A program made the position numbers and the translations under genes. A stretch of DNA of 64,000 bases from Caproiciproducens faecalis (GTDB lineage: Bacteria; Bacillota; Clostridia; Oscillospirales; Acutalibacteraceae), in contig NZ_JAGFNZ010000005.1 in assembly GCF_019448085.1 (NCBI RefSeq), positions 186,001 to 250,000 of the forward strand. The letters are read 5' to 3'. Numbering within the stretch: position 1 is the stretch's first letter; each line of letters starts with the position of its first letter. Positions 33,654-42,849 of the stretch are shown here, piece after piece. The notes beneath the pieces are model-generated. The model searched no databases, was not told the origin of the DNA, and was given only the letters and a program-made list of their open reading frames with translations.

Positions 33654-35735
33654 ATGCAGCCTATAATTGCGAAGTTCAGAAAAAAGAGTTACATCTTTGC
33701 GCTGGTGTTGATTGCGGCACTGTCGTTTACTTTAAACTTCTATGCCATTTCAAATTATGGAACCGGAAATGAATATTATGCGGCATGTATCAAAAGCATG
33801 ACGCTGAGTTTTAAAAATTTCTTCTTTGTGTCATTTGATCCCGCCGGAATGGTTTCTGTGGATAAACCCCCGCTCGGTTTGTGGGTGCAGGCGATTTCCG
33901 TACTTATCTTCGGGTATCACGGCTGGGCGATGCTTCTGCCGCAGGCATTGGCGGGAGCCGCTTCCACCGTGATGATTTACATTTTAACCGCCCGGTATTT
34001 CGGGCGGCCCGCAGGACTGATATCGGCATTGTTTTTTGCTATCACTCCGGTTGTTGTTGTTGCTTCGCGTAACAACACCATGGATATGCAGCTTGTTTTT
34101 GTGCTGCTTGTGACAGCATGGTTCCTTTTCCGTTCCATTGACAGCGGAAAATGGAAATACCTGTTTTTGGCGGCACTGTTTGTCGGGCTTGGATTTAATA
34201 TTAAAATGCTGCAGGCATATATGATTTTGCCCGCCGTTGCCCTGACTTATCTGTTTTTTGCGAAAGAAAAAATCGGAAAGCGCATTCTGGCCGGAATTTT
34301 GAGCATGGTGATCGTAATGGCTGTCTCTTTATCATGGGTACTGATCGTAGAGTTTTACCCCTCTGAAAGCCGCCCTTATGTCGACAGCACCAGCAACAAT
34401 TCCATGTTGGAGCTGGTTTTTGGGCATAACGGAACCGAACGACTTTTTGGACAAAGCATGGGCGGCGGAGCGGGTCGTCCGTCCGGCGGAGATAATTCCG
34501 GCTTTGCCCCCCGGTTGAATGATGACGGAAACGGTATGGCTCCCGACGGTTACGGTCAGGTTGCGCCCGATGGGAACGCGGATGGTGGTACTGGTCAGGG
34601 CATGATCGATGGCAATACAGGCCGGGACGCGCGCAGCATGGACAATTCTGATGGAAACAGGCGGGACGATGGCCGTAATATGGGCGGAAACGGAATGGGA
34701 GGTTCTGAAATCGGCAATGCGTCCCCTGTTCGCCTGTGGACATCTAATCTATACGGACAGGGTTCCTGGTTCCTGTTGTTTGCCATTTGCAGTATGCTGC
34801 TCTGCGTGAATAAATGGAACCTCAAACGGAAAAATGTGCGTCAGGGTGTCTTCATCTTCTGGTCTCTCTGGTTGATTACCACGGCGGGTTTCTTCAGCTT
34901 TGCCGGATTCTATCACCGATATTATCTCTGTATGATGGCGCCTGCCATCGCTGTTCTAAGCGGTATCGGCGTCATTACGATCTTTAACGGATTAAAGCAT
35001 AAGTGGGAGAAAAAAACAGATTATTTCCGTCCAATTCTTTTGCTGGCGGCTTTTCTCATTAATTTTGCTTTGCAGGTCGTTTGTGTACTGAGATATTCCG
35101 AACTGAAGACATGGCTGGTTCCTGTTATGCTTGCCACGGCGGGGTTGGGGATCCTTTTGCTGGCTGTGTATTGCGTAAAAAATAAGCGCGGTATTCTGGT
35201 GGCTTCTCTGGCGGTGATTGTCGTGTCCTCAATGGCCGCTCCCTTTTACTGGGCTCTCACACCGGTAATGGGAGTCACAAATTCCACAATGCCGTACGCC
35301 GGGCCGGAGCTACTGCAAAGCGGACAGGGAAACCGGAACGGCGGCTTTTCGTTGGATAACGGCAGTTCCCAGAACAGCTCTCTGGAGGATTATCTGGTGA
35401 AAAACTATCAAGAAGGAAGCTTCCTTGTTACCGCACAGCGTTCCAGCAGTGTGGCTCAGTTTATTATCAATACCGGACTTCCCTGCTACGCTTACGGAGG
35501 CTTTTTAGGTTCAGACAATTCTTTGACGGTAGAAAAACTGAAAACGCTGGTCGCGCAGGGAAAAATAACCTATTTTTTGTTATCCCAAAACGGCGGATCA
35601 GGAGGCTCTGATTCCGATATTGAGTCGTATGTAAAAGAAAAGGCGGTCTTGGTGGATTCCAGTGAATATAGCTCTAAGACCAGCAATGTCGGTCAGATGG
35701 GCAGTTTGGGCGGCACCCTGTATTTGTTTCAGTGA
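33654..35735 (+). CDS. GT39-family membrane glycosyltransferase with low-complexity loop
   Basis: A 693-residue polytopic membrane protein of the ArnT/PMT/YkcB-like family. It has an N-terminal transmembrane helix and then an extracytoplasmic loop with NEYYAACIKSM and VSVDKPPLG (the acidic, DKPPLG-type signature). Multiple transmembrane segments follow to about residue 245 and again from about 360 to 550. Between them residues 270-352 form a Gly/Asp/Asn/Met-rich low-complexity insertion. The C-terminal soluble domain (about 560-693) ends with GTLYLF. It probably transfers a sugar from a polyprenyl phosphate to an exported acceptor. The substrate is unknown. GGAGG precedes the start. Confidence 0.85.
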   Translation: MQPIIAKFRKKSYIFALVLIAALSFTLNFYAISNYGTGNEYYAACIKSMTLSFKNFFFVSFDPAGMVSVDKPPLGLWVQAISVLIFGYHGWAMLLPQALAGAASTVMIYILTARYFGRPAGLISALFFAITPVVVVASRNNTMDMQLVFVLLVTAWFLFRSIDSGKWKYLFLAALFVGLGFNIKMLQAYMILPAVALTYLFFAKEKIGKRILAGILSMVIVMAVSLSWVLIVEFYPSESRPYVDSTSNNSMLELVFGHNGTERLFGQSMGGGAGRPSGGDNSGFAPRLNDDGNGMAPDGYGQVAPDGNADGGTGQGMIDGNTGRDARSMDNSDGNRRDDGRNMGGNGMGGSEIGNASPVRLWTSNLYGQGSWFLLFAICSMLLCVNKWNLKRKNVRQGVFIFWSLWLITTAGFFSFAGFYHRYYLCMMAPAIAVLSGIGVITIFNGLKHKWEKKTDYFRPILLLAAFLINFALQVVCVLRYSELKTWLVPVMLATAGLGILLLAVYCVKNKRGILVASLAVIVVSSMAAPFYWALTPVMGVTNSTMPYAGPELLQSGQGNRNGGFSLDNGSSQNSSLEDYLVKNYQEGSFLVTAQRSSSVAQFIINTGLPCYAYGGFLGSDNSLTVEKLKTLVAQGKITYFLLSQNGGSGGSDSDIESYVKEKAVLVDSSEYSSKTSNVGQMGSLGGTLYLFQ

Positions 35736-35769
35736 TAGCGGATTTTATATACAATTTGATTGAGACACA

Positions 35770-35803
35770 AAAAATCCTCTGTGAAGCTCACAGAGGATTT
35801 TTA
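35770..35803. terminator. Bidirectional terminator between the GT39 gene and ppa
   Basis: AAAATCCTCTGTGA and TCACAGAGGATTTT form a perfect 14-bp stem with a 3-base loop, with flanking A and T runs, between convergent genes. Confidence 0.9.
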
Positions 35804-35818
35804 AAAGGCTTAGATGGA

Positions 35819-36349
35819 TTATTTGCAAAATTTTTCAATATAATTATCAATGCAATTCTGAATAATTTCTTTCGCATCAGCAGGTCCCTTGACTTCATCA
35901 ATGGCTGTCACTTTTCCTTCCAGCTGCTTGTAAACAGAGAAGAAGTGGGACATTTCGTCAAAAATATGTTTCGGCAAATCCTTAATGTCATGGTAGCTGT
36001 TATAGGTGGGATCATTAAAGGGAATCGCAATGATTTTTTCATCTTTCATCCCGTTGTCCACCATAATAATCACGCCGATTGCGTAACACCGTACCAGGGA
36101 AAGAGGACGGATATCCTCCGAACAAAGGACAAGCACGTCCAGAGGGTCGTTGTCACTGGCGTAAGTACGGGGAATGAAGCCATAGTTGGCAGGGTAATGG
36201 GTGGAAGTGTAAAGAATTCTGTCCATGATGAGCAGACCGGTTTCCTTGTCAAGCTCATATTTGATTTTACAGCCTTTTGGTATTTCTATAACAGAGCAAA
36301 AGTCTTCAGATTTAATTCTTTTCGGTGAGATATCATGCCAAATATTCAT
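35819..36349 (-). CDS. ppa: Inorganic pyrophosphatase (family I)
   Basis: A 176-residue soluble PPase that hydrolyses pyrophosphate to two phosphates. Family I landmarks are EIPKGCKIKYELDKETGLL near residue 22, YPANYGFIPRT near 52 and the metal-binding DNDPLDVLVL near 66, with the later VDNGMKDEKIIAIP and DIKDLP segments. AGGAGG precedes the ATG. Sporulating Firmicutes often use family II or membrane PPases, so a family I enzyme is a choice to note but not rare in Clostridia. Confidence 0.93.
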   Translation of the reverse strand: MNIWHDISPKRIKSEDFCSVIEIPKGCKIKYELDKETGLLIMDRILYTSTHYPANYGFIPRTYASDNDPLDVLVLCSEDIRPLSLVRCYAIGVIIMVDNGMKDEKIIAIPFNDPTYNSYHDIKDLPKHIFDEMSHFFSVYKQLEGKVTAIDEVKGPADAKEIIQNCIDNYIEKFCK

Positions 36350-36458
36350 ATTAGCCTCCTGATTATTTTATCGGATAATTATACCATTTTATATTTGATT
36401 AATCAATTAATTAATTATATAACAAAGATCGGCATATATTTTTAGGGGAGGTGGAAGC

Positions 36459-36752
36459 GTGAACTGCCGAATCATCGATATGCGCCATAAAGAAGTTATC
36501 AATGTAAAGGATGGAACACGGATAGGATGTGTCTGTGATGTGGAGATAGATACTGTGGACGCCAGAGTAATTGCAATTGTAATTTACGGCCGCCTGCGCT
36601 GCTTTGGCTTGCTCGGCAGGGAAGATGATATTATTATAAAATGGCAGGATATTCAGGTAATAGGTGACGATACTATTTTAGTGAGTTATAATAACTGTTG
36701 CCGAATAAAAAAAAGAGGGCGTGGATTTGGCGGATTCTTTAGCAATAACTGA
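36459..36752 (+). CDS. YlmC/YmxH family sporulation-associated protein (PRC-barrel)
   Basis: A 97-residue protein with a PRC-barrel fold. RHKEVINVKDGTRIGCVCDVEID opens the barrel and GREDDIIIKWQDIQVIGDDTILV closes it, the hallmark of YlmC/YmxH proteins in sporulating Firmicutes. Conserved cysteines occur near residues 25-27 and 80. The start is a GTG at 36459 with GGGGAGGTG upstream. The tail is basic and Gly/Phe-rich. Its molecular role is not known. Confidence 0.85.
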   Translation: MNCRIIDMRHKEVINVKDGTRIGCVCDVEIDTVDARVIAIVIYGRLRCFGLLGREDDIIIKWQDIQVIGDDTILVSYNNCCRIKKRGRGFGGFFSNN

Positions 36753-36759
36753 AAAAGTC

Positions 36760-36788
36760 TTGAATTCCGCCTCTTGATATGATATAAT
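36760..36788 (+). promoter_or_regulatory. SigA promoter of rpsB-tsf
   Basis: TTGAAT at 36760-36765, a 17-base spacer and a consensus TATAAT at 36783-36788, with TG one base before the -10 (extended). This is a strong promoter, as expected for ribosomal protein genes. Confidence 0.85.
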
Positions 36789-36794
36789 AATCGG

Positions 36795-36884
36795 CGCAAT
36801 AAAAACACACGTTTCAGCTATGACGATCTGGTGCCCGGTGCCCGGGTGTTGCGTCTGTTAAAGCGGAACGGAGGAAAAACCAAG
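36795..36884 (+). promoter_or_regulatory. rpsB 5' leader, possible S2 autoregulatory structure
   Basis: About 100 bases separate the promoter from the rpsB start. The stretch contains a duplicated GGTGCCC at 36830-36843 continuing into GGGTG, able to form local hairpins. S2-binding rpsB leaders are known in bacteria, but I cannot match this one to a defined consensus. No terminator is seen. Confidence 0.3.
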
Positions 36885-36894
36885 GAGGATTATT

Positions 36895-37632
36895 ATGTCA
36901 GTAGTATCAATGAAACAACTTTTGGAGGCCGGCGTTCACTTCGGTCACCAGACCAGAAGATGGAACCCGAAAATGGCACCGTATATCTTTACGGAGCGCA
37001 ACGGTATCTACATCATCGACCTGCAGAAAACCGTTAAGAAGCTGGAAGACGCGTACAGCTTTGTCCGTGACCTTTCCGCTGAAGGAAAGTCCGTACTGTT
37101 TGTCGGAACCAAAAAACAGGCTCAGGATTCCGTTAAAGAAGAAGCGGAACGCGCAGGTGCTTACTTTGTCAACGCACGTTGGCTGGGCGGCATGCTGACC
37201 AACTTCCGTACCATCCGCCGCAGAATTGACCGTTTGAACCAGCTCAAGAACATGGAAGAGGACGGCACCTTTGATCTTCTGCCGAAGAAAGAAGTAATTA
37301 AGCTTCGCCTTGAGATTGAAAAGCTTGAGAAATTCCTTGGCGGTATTAAGGACATGAAACAAATTCCCGGCGCACTGTTCATTGTTGACCCGCGCAAAGA
37401 AAGAATTGCCGTAGCAGAAGCAAAGAAGCTCGGAATTCCGATTGTCGCTATTGTCGACACCAACTGCGACCCGGATGAAATCGATTATGTTATCCCTGGC
37501 AACGACGACGCTATCCGTGCCGTTAAGCTGATTTCCGCAACTGTTGCAAACGCAATCGTAGAAGGCAAAGAAGGCCAGATGGGTGCAGCTGCAGCAGAAG
37601 AAAAAGTGAATGAGGCAGAAGCCGCAGAATAA
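36895..37632 (+). CDS. rpsB: 30S ribosomal protein S2
   Basis: A 245-residue S2, full length. It has [27 protein letters not shown] at the N-terminus, [13 protein letters not shown] near residue 101, [34 protein letters not shown] near 158 and [14 protein letters not shown] near 200, with an acidic Ala/Glu tail. AAGGAGG precedes the ATG. It is followed by tsf, the conserved rpsB-tsf pair. Confidence 0.98.
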   Translation: MSVVSMKQLLEAGVHFGHQTRRWNPKMAPYIFTERNGIYIIDLQKTVKKLEDAYSFVRDLSAEGKSVLFVGTKKQAQDSVKEEAERAGAYFVNARWLGGMLTNFRTIRRRIDRLNQLKNMEEDGTFDLLPKKEVIKLRLEIEKLEKFLGGIKDMKQIPGALFIVDPRKERIAVAEAKKLGIPIVAIVDTNCDPDEIDYVIPGNDDAIRAVKLISATVANAIVEGKEGQMGAAAAEEKVNEAEAAE

Positions 37633-37686
37633 TCGGTATAATGCGTAAATACTAAATACAACGAATATAAGAGCGGAGGAAATAGA

Positions 37687-38601
37687 ATGGCTTTTACAGC
37701 TAAAGATGTTGCAGCACTTCGTGAGAAGACCGGCTGCGGGATGATGGACTGCAAAAAAGCACTGGACGCGTCCAATGGAGACATGGAGGCTGCCATCGAC
37801 TTTTTAAGAGAAAAAGGCCTTGCGGCCGCAACGAAAAAGGCTGGACGTATCGCAGCAGAAGGTGTTGCATTTGCCTGCCTGAATGAGGAAGGCACAGTCG
37901 GTGTTGACATTGAAGTCAACGCGGAGACAGACTTCGTAGCGAAAAATGCTGACTTCCAGCATTTCGTGAAAGTTTGTGCGGATACTGTTATTGAAAACAA
38001 TCCTGCCGATGTAGAAGCTTTGCTCCAGTGCAAAGCGTGCGGTTCGGATCAGACCATTGACGGTATGCTCAAGGATAAGATTCTGACTATCGGCGAAAAC
38101 ATTAAGATTCGTCGCTTCAAGCGTTTTGAAGGCGTGGTTGCAGCCTATATTCATGCGGCCGGAAAAATTGGCGTTCTTGTTAAATTCGATACTTCCGCGG
38201 AAGTTGCGTCGAAGGAAGAGTTTAAGGAGTACGCAAAGAATATTGCCATGCAGATTGCGGCTATCAGCCCGCAGTATCTCAATCAGAATTCGGTTCCCGC
38301 CGAAGTGGTTGAACATGAAAAGAGCATTCTGAAAGAGCAGATTATCAACGATGGCAAACCTGCTGCAATTGCTGATAAGATTGTTGCCGGCAGACTTGGA
38401 AAGTTCTTCAAGGAAATTTGCCTCTTGGATCAGTCCTATGTCAAAGACGGCGACCTTTCCGTACAGCAGTACACCGATGCTACAGCGAAAGAGCTCGGCG
38501 GCTCCATTTCTATTGTGGACTATGTCCGCTTTGAAAAAGGTGAGGGCCTTGAGAAACGTGAAGATAATTTTGCTGAAGAAATCGCCAGCATGGTTAAGTA
38601 A
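37687..38601 (+). CDS. tsf: Translation elongation factor Ts
   Basis: A 304-residue guanine-nucleotide exchange factor for EF-Tu. The UBA-like N-terminus AALREKTGCGMMDCKKALDASNGDMEAAIDFLREKG (about 10-45) is diagnostic, followed by the core NAETDFVAKNADFQHF near residue 78. A C-terminal domain contains the IVDYVRFEKGEGLEK strand. GCGGAGGAAATAGA precedes the ATG. It is cotranscribed with rpsB and closed by a terminator. Confidence 0.97.
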   Translation: MAFTAKDVAALREKTGCGMMDCKKALDASNGDMEAAIDFLREKGLAAATKKAGRIAAEGVAFACLNEEGTVGVDIEVNAETDFVAKNADFQHFVKVCADTVIENNPADVEALLQCKACGSDQTIDGMLKDKILTIGENIKIRRFKRFEGVVAAYIHAAGKIGVLVKFDTSAEVASKEEFKEYAKNIAMQIAAISPQYLNQNSVPAEVVEHEKSILKEQIINDGKPAAIADKIVAGRLGKFFKEICLLDQSYVKDGDLSVQQYTDATAKELGGSISIVDYVRFEKGEGLEKREDNFAEEIASMVK

Positions 38602-38616
38602 GAATTCATTGATTAA

Positions 38617-38647
38617 TAGCGCAGGAAAACAATCCTGCGCTATTTTT
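38617..38647 (+). terminator. Intrinsic terminator after tsf
   Basis: TAGCGCAGGA and TCCTGCGCTA form a perfect 10-bp stem with an AAACAA loop, then TTTTTAT. Confidence 0.88.
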
Positions 38648-38732
38648 ATGCCTTCTTTCCGTTTGTCTTTTCGGGCAAATGTTTCTAAATTATAAAACTT
38701 GACAATAATAACTATATTTAGTTATGAAAGCC

Positions 38733-38766
38733 TTTACTTTACACAATGCTTATTGTAGAATAATAT
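38733..38766 (+). promoter_or_regulatory. Promoter region of the pyrH-to-polC gene run
   Basis: Two overlapping SigA-type pairs are seen: TTTACT (38733) with TAGAAT (38756), and TTTACA (38738) with TAATAT (38761), each with a 17-base spacer. Confidence 0.55.
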
Positions 38767-38790
38767 AAAATGAAAACAGGGGTGTTTTAT

Positions 38791-39501
38791 TTGCAACCTA
38801 AATATAATAGAATTCTTCTCAAGCTGAGCGGCGAATCTCTTGCCGGAAGCGCAACCCACGGAATTGATTTTGATACGGTTCTGAAGATTTGTGAACCAAT
38901 CAAAAAATGTGCGGATATGGGAATTCAGGTCGGGATTGTTGTTGGCGGCGGCAATTTTTGGCGCGGCCGCAGCAGCGGAAAAATGGACAGAACCCGTGCG
39001 GATCACATGGGGATGCTTGCCACTACCATCAATGCGCTCGGTGTTGCCGACGCGCTGGAGCAGCTCGGGGTACAAGTACGTGTGCAGACTGCTATTGCCA
39101 TGCAGCAGATAGCCGAACCGTACATTCGCAACCGTGCCGTACGGCATCTTGAAAAGGGAAGAGTTGTTGTATTTGGCTGCGGTACCGGCAATCCGTTCTT
39201 CTCAACCGATACCGCGGCAGCTCTGCGGGCAGCGGAAATTGACGCAGACATTATCCTGAAAGCCACAATGGTTGACGGCGTATACGACAGTGATCCTAAA
39301 AAGAATCCTGACGCCGTAAAATTTGACACCCTGTCCTTTATGGACGTACTTAACCGGAACCTGCAGGTGATGGACAGCACGGCTGCTTCATTATGCAAAG
39401 ATAATAAAATTCCGATTCTGGTTTTCAGCATTGACGAGCCTGACAATATTATCAAAGCCGTTTGCGGGGAATCGATCGGAACACTTGTGAAGGAGGACTA
39501 A
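38791..39501 (+). CDS. pyrH: UMP kinase
   Basis: A 236-residue bacterial-type UMP kinase of the amino-acid-kinase fold, making UDP. Landmarks are [15 protein letters not shown] at the N-terminus, [14 protein letters not shown] near residue 52, [20 protein letters not shown] near 73 and [20 protein letters not shown] near 133. The TTG at 38791 has AGGGGTG about eight bases upstream and gives the typical family N-terminus. The ATG at 38770 lacks a Shine-Dalgarno. It overlaps the frr region at its stop. Confidence 0.95.
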   Translation: MQPKYNRILLKLSGESLAGSATHGIDFDTVLKICEPIKKCADMGIQVGIVVGGGNFWRGRSSGKMDRTRADHMGMLATTINALGVADALEQLGVQVRVQTAIAMQQIAEPYIRNRAVRHLEKGRVVVFGCGTGNPFFSTDTAAALRAAEIDADIILKATMVDGVYDSDPKKNPDAVKFDTLSFMDVLNRNLQVMDSTAASLCKDNKIPILVFSIDEPDNIIKAVCGESIGTLVKED

Positions 39502-39503
39502 TG

Positions 39504-40058
39504 ATGAAAGAAGTATTGGAACACACAGAGGACCACATGCAGAAATGTGTCAGCGCTCTGTCGGATGATTTTGCGTCCATCAGAGCGGGCAGAGCAAATC
39601 CGGCGGTACTGGATAAAATAAGGGTCGATTATTACGGCACACCGACCGCCATTAACCAGCTTGCGGCGGTAGCGGTAAGCGAAGCAAGAATTTTGACCAT
39701 TCAGCCATGGGATATTTCCGTATGCCGCGCGATTGAAAAGGCAATTCAGACATCGGACATCGGCATTAACCCCCAGAGTGACGGCAAAATTATTCGCATT
39801 ACCTTCCCCCCCCTTACGGAGGAAAGACGCCGCGATCTGGTAAAAGAAATCAGTAAAATGGCGGAAGAACGTAAGATTGCGATCCGTAATATGCGCCGTG
39901 ACGCAATGGAAAAGCTCAAGGGTATGAAGAAAAATTCTGAGCTGACAGAGGACGAACTGAAGCAGGCGGAAAAGAAAACACAGGATTTGACCGATAAATA
40001 CTGCAAGCAGGTTGACGGTGCCTTTGAGAAAAAGCAAAAGGAAATTATGGAGATATAG
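39504..40058 (+). CDS. frr: Ribosome recycling factor
   Basis: A 184-residue RRF, standard length, that splits post-termination ribosomes with EF-G. Family motifs are DDFASIRAGRANPAVLDKIRVDYYGTPTAINQLA around residues 20-55, SDIGINPQSDGKIIRITFPPLTEERR around 85-110 and the RNMRRDAMEKLK helix. Tandem ATG codons occur at 39501 and 39504. The second has the better distance from AAGGAGG at 39490. Its start touches the pyrH stop. Confidence 0.97.
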   Translation: MKEVLEHTEDHMQKCVSALSDDFASIRAGRANPAVLDKIRVDYYGTPTAINQLAAVAVSEARILTIQPWDISVCRAIEKAIQTSDIGINPQSDGKIIRITFPPLTEERRRDLVKEISKMAEERKIAIRNMRRDAMEKLKGMKKNSELTEDELKQAEKKTQDLTDKYCKQVDGAFEKKQKEIMEI

Positions 40059-40066
40059 GTAATAAA

Positions 40067-40774
40067 ATGGAACAACAATCTCTTCCAAAGCATCTGGGAA
40101 TCATTATGGACGGCAATGGCCGGTGGGCGAAAAAGCGCGGCTTGCCGCGTTCCGCCGGTCATACCGTGGGCGCGGCTGTCTTTAAAACCATTACGCGCTA
40201 CTGCAGTTCGATTGGAATTAAGTATCTTACGATATATGCTTTTTCGACGGAGAACTGGCGGCGTCCTAAAGAGGAAATCGGGGCTTTAATGAAGTTGTTC
40301 AAGCAGTACCTTGAAGATGCTTTACGCGATTTTTTAAATGAAAATATTAAAGTGCGTTTTATCGGGGATGTGTCGGCTTTTCCGCCGGAACTGCAGAAGC
40401 TGATTCGGGAAACGGAGAAAGTTTCAGAACAGCGAACCGGCATGGTTTTGAACATTGCCATGAATTATGGCGGCCGTGCGGAAATTACACACGCGGTCAA
40501 AGTGCTTGCCGAGGATGTGCAAAAGGGAAAGCTGTCCCCTGAACAGATAGATGAAGCCGCCATTGCAAAACACCTCTACACAGGGGGACAACCTGACCCG
40601 GATCTGATTATCCGGCCAAGCGGAGAAAACCGGATTTCTAATTTTTTGCTGTGGCAGTCGGCTTATGCCGAGTATGTAGTAATGGACATTTTGTGGCCGG
40701 ACTTTAAGCCAAAGGATTTAGATCGCGCATTAAGTGAATACGCGAGCCGCAATAGGCGCTTTGGAGGGGTTTAA
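40067..40774 (+). CDS. uppS: Undecaprenyl diphosphate synthase (cis-prenyltransferase)
   Basis: A 235-residue UPP synthase making the C55 lipid carrier for peptidoglycan. The catalytic IIMDGNGRWAKKRGLPRSAGH segment near residue 12 holds the essential Asp. FSTENWRRPKEE lies near 61 and the C-terminal DLIIRPSGENRISNFLLWQSAYAEYV near 184. The Shine-Dalgarno is poor, so translation may be coupled to frr, nine bases upstream. It abuts cdsA with no gap. Confidence 0.97.
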   Translation: MEQQSLPKHLGIIMDGNGRWAKKRGLPRSAGHTVGAAVFKTITRYCSSIGIKYLTIYAFSTENWRRPKEEIGALMKLFKQYLEDALRDFLNENIKVRFIGDVSAFPPELQKLIRETEKVSEQRTGMVLNIAMNYGGRAEITHAVKVLAEDVQKGKLSPEQIDEAAIAKHLYTGGQPDPDLIIRPSGENRISNFLLWQSAYAEYVVMDILWPDFKPKDLDRALSEYASRNRRFGGV

Positions 40775-41623
40775 TTGAAAGAAAGGGTTGCTTCGGGAGT
40801 ATCTCTTGTCCTTTTTCTGGCTGCAATCGTAGTATTTAACAGCACCATTCCGGCAGCTTTGAACATTGCGATTGCGTTGATTTCTGTTTTGGCTGTATTT
40901 GAAATTATTTCTGCTTTGGGATTGTCCAAGAATTTTGTTCTGCTGGTCCCAAGTCTTATTTTTTCGGCTGTGATACCGCTTATGCAGTTGGTTACTCCGC
41001 AGCAGCTGCAGGTAGACATGCTGCAGCAGACCGCCTATTTTCTTTATACGGTGGTGATTTTCGGAGCGCTCATCCTGTACCATCAGGTCATTACCTTCCG
41101 TGAAGTAGGCGTGATTTACAGTATGTCGCTAATGATTCCTACCGCACTTGAAACCATCATCAGTCTGCGGAATTTTGGCGGGAAGCATGGAATGTTCTAT
41201 GTGATTATCGCGATTTTTTCCGCATGGATTGCGGATACCGGAGCTTTTTTTGCCGGCAGCCGTTGGGGAAAGCACAAGCTGTGCCCGAACATCAGCCCGA
41301 AAAAGACGGTGGAGGGTGTAATCGGTGGTTTTATCCTGAACATTGTCGCTATGATTGTTTTCGGCTATATTTTCCATGCGATTTATTATGCATACAAAGT
41401 GGAAATCTCCTATTTGACACTGGTAGTCATTGGATTTTTTGGAACGATTATGTCCATTTTGGGGGATCTTAGCTTTTCCCTTATCAAGCGCAGCTGCCAT
41501 ATCAAGGACTTTGGTGAAATCATTCCAGGTCATGGTGGCATACTGGACCGCTTTGACAGCGTGATTTTTGAAGCGCCGTTTGTATACTTACTTGTTCAGT
41601 TTATGCCCCTTGTCTTTCAATAA
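40775..41623 (+). CDS. cdsA: Phosphatidate cytidylyltransferase
   Basis: A 282-residue polytopic membrane enzyme making CDP-diacylglycerol. There are about eight hydrophobic segments. The CDP-alcohol-type signature SLIKRSCHIKDFGEIIPGHGGILDRFDS near residue 232 is a full match to the CdsA pattern, and DTGAFFAGSRWGKHKL near 153 is a family loop. The start is a TTG at 40775 directly after the uppS stop, behind GGAGGGG. Confidence 0.95.
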   Translation: MKERVASGVSLVLFLAAIVVFNSTIPAALNIAIALISVLAVFEIISALGLSKNFVLLVPSLIFSAVIPLMQLVTPQQLQVDMLQQTAYFLYTVVIFGALILYHQVITFREVGVIYSMSLMIPTALETIISLRNFGGKHGMFYVIIAIFSAWIADTGAFFAGSRWGKHKLCPNISPKKTVEGVIGGFILNIVAMIVFGYIFHAIYYAYKVEISYLTLVVIGFFGTIMSILGDLSFSLIKRSCHIKDFGEIIPGHGGILDRFDSVIFEAPFVYLLVQFMPLVFQ

Positions 41624-41667
41624 AAACTCGAGTTAAACGCAATAAAACAGCAAAATGGTGAATAATA

Positions 41668-42819
41668 ATGAGAAGATGCCTTTCTATTCTTGGTTCGACC
41701 GGTTCCATCGGAACTCAAACGCTTGATGTTGTACGCGGCTTGAACCTAAAGGTTTGCGCTTTGGCGGCAAACGCCAATACTGCGCTCTTAGAAGAACAAA
41801 TCAGAGAATTTAAACCTGAATTGGCTGCGGTATTTGATGAGTCCGCAGCAAAAAAACTGAAGATTGCCGTAGCCGACACTCCCGTCAAAATAGTGTCCGG
41901 TATGGAGGGTCTGTGCGAGGCCGCGGCAATGGAAAGTGCCGACTTGATCCTGAATTCCGTTGTCGGTATGGTTGGGTTGGTACCCACCTTAACCGCTATC
42001 GGAGCGGGAAAGGACGTGGCGCTTGCAAACAAAGAAACGCTGGTTGCGGGTGGTTCGCTTGTAATGGAAGCAGCAAGAAAGAACTCAGTGAAAATTATCC
42101 CCGTGGACAGTGAACATTCGGCTGTTTTTCAATGCCTGCAAGGCTGCCCGGAGAAAAAGGCGCTCAAGCGCATTATCCTCACGGCTTCCGGCGGGCCGTT
42201 TTTTGGAAAGAGCAGGGATGATCTGGTTCAAGTTACTCCCGAGCAGGCACTGAAGCACCCAAACTGGAATATGGGTGCCAAGGTAACGATTGATTCAGCA
42301 ACCATGATGAACAAAGGGCTGGAAATTATAGAAGCATCCTGGCTGTTTGACATGCCGGCTTCCAAGATTTCCGTGGTCGTCCATCGGGAAAGCGTCGTAC
42401 ATTCCATGATTGAATACGAAGATAACTCCGTCATTGCTCAGCTGGGACTGCCGGATATGAGAATTCCCATCCAATACGCGATCACCTGGCCGCAAAGATT
42501 TCCTTCCCCGGTGGGGCAGCTTAGCCTGACGGATTACGGTAAACTGACCTTTTTTGAGCCGGATTTGCAGACTTTTTCCTGTCTTGCTGCCTGCAAGAAT
42601 GCGATTGAGCGCGGCGGGCTCGCGCCGGCTGCGGCAAATGGAGCAAATGAGGTAGCGGTGAAATTGTTTCTGGATGGACGGATCTCCTTTTTGCAAATTG
42701 GCGATCTGGTGCACCGTGCAATGGAAAATCAACCGGATATTCAAAGCGTTTCTTCCGTTGACGATATTTTAAATGCCGATCGCAGTGCAAGAGATTATGT
42801 CTTAAACGCAGTCGGCTGA
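41668..42819 (+). CDS. dxr: 1-deoxy-D-xylulose 5-phosphate reductoisomerase
   Basis: A 383-residue enzyme of the non-mevalonate isoprenoid pathway. Landmarks are the NADPH-binding LGSTGSIGTQTLDVV at the N-terminus, ALANKETLVAGGSLV near residue 117, the metal-binding PVDSEHSAVFQCL near 145 and TIDSATMMNKGLEIIEA near 207. It makes MEP, feeding IspG two genes downstream and hence UppS. Confidence 0.97.
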   Translation: MRRCLSILGSTGSIGTQTLDVVRGLNLKVCALAANANTALLEEQIREFKPELAAVFDESAAKKLKIAVADTPVKIVSGMEGLCEAAAMESADLILNSVVGMVGLVPTLTAIGAGKDVALANKETLVAGGSLVMEAARKNSVKIIPVDSEHSAVFQCLQGCPEKKALKRIILTASGGPFFGKSRDDLVQVTPEQALKHPNWNMGAKVTIDSATMMNKGLEIIEASWLFDMPASKISVVVHRESVVHSMIEYEDNSVIAQLGLPDMRIPIQYAITWPQRFPSPVGQLSLTDYGKLTFFEPDLQTFSCLAACKNAIERGGLAPAAANGANEVAVKLFLDGRISFLQIGDLVHRAMENQPDIQSVSSVDDILNADRSARDYVLNAVG

Positions 42820-42849
42820 CGATGAGGTGATTATATTACGAAAGCAATT

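Noticed and set aside
34201-34743. 180-codon minus-strand ORF inside the GT39 gene
   Set aside because: It is a shadow of the low-complexity coding region, Arg/His/Pro-rich with no domain.
36831-37037. 68-codon ORF overlapping the rpsB leader and start
   Set aside because: It lacks a Shine-Dalgarno, overlaps rpsB in another frame and has no family resemblance. The region fits a 5' leader.
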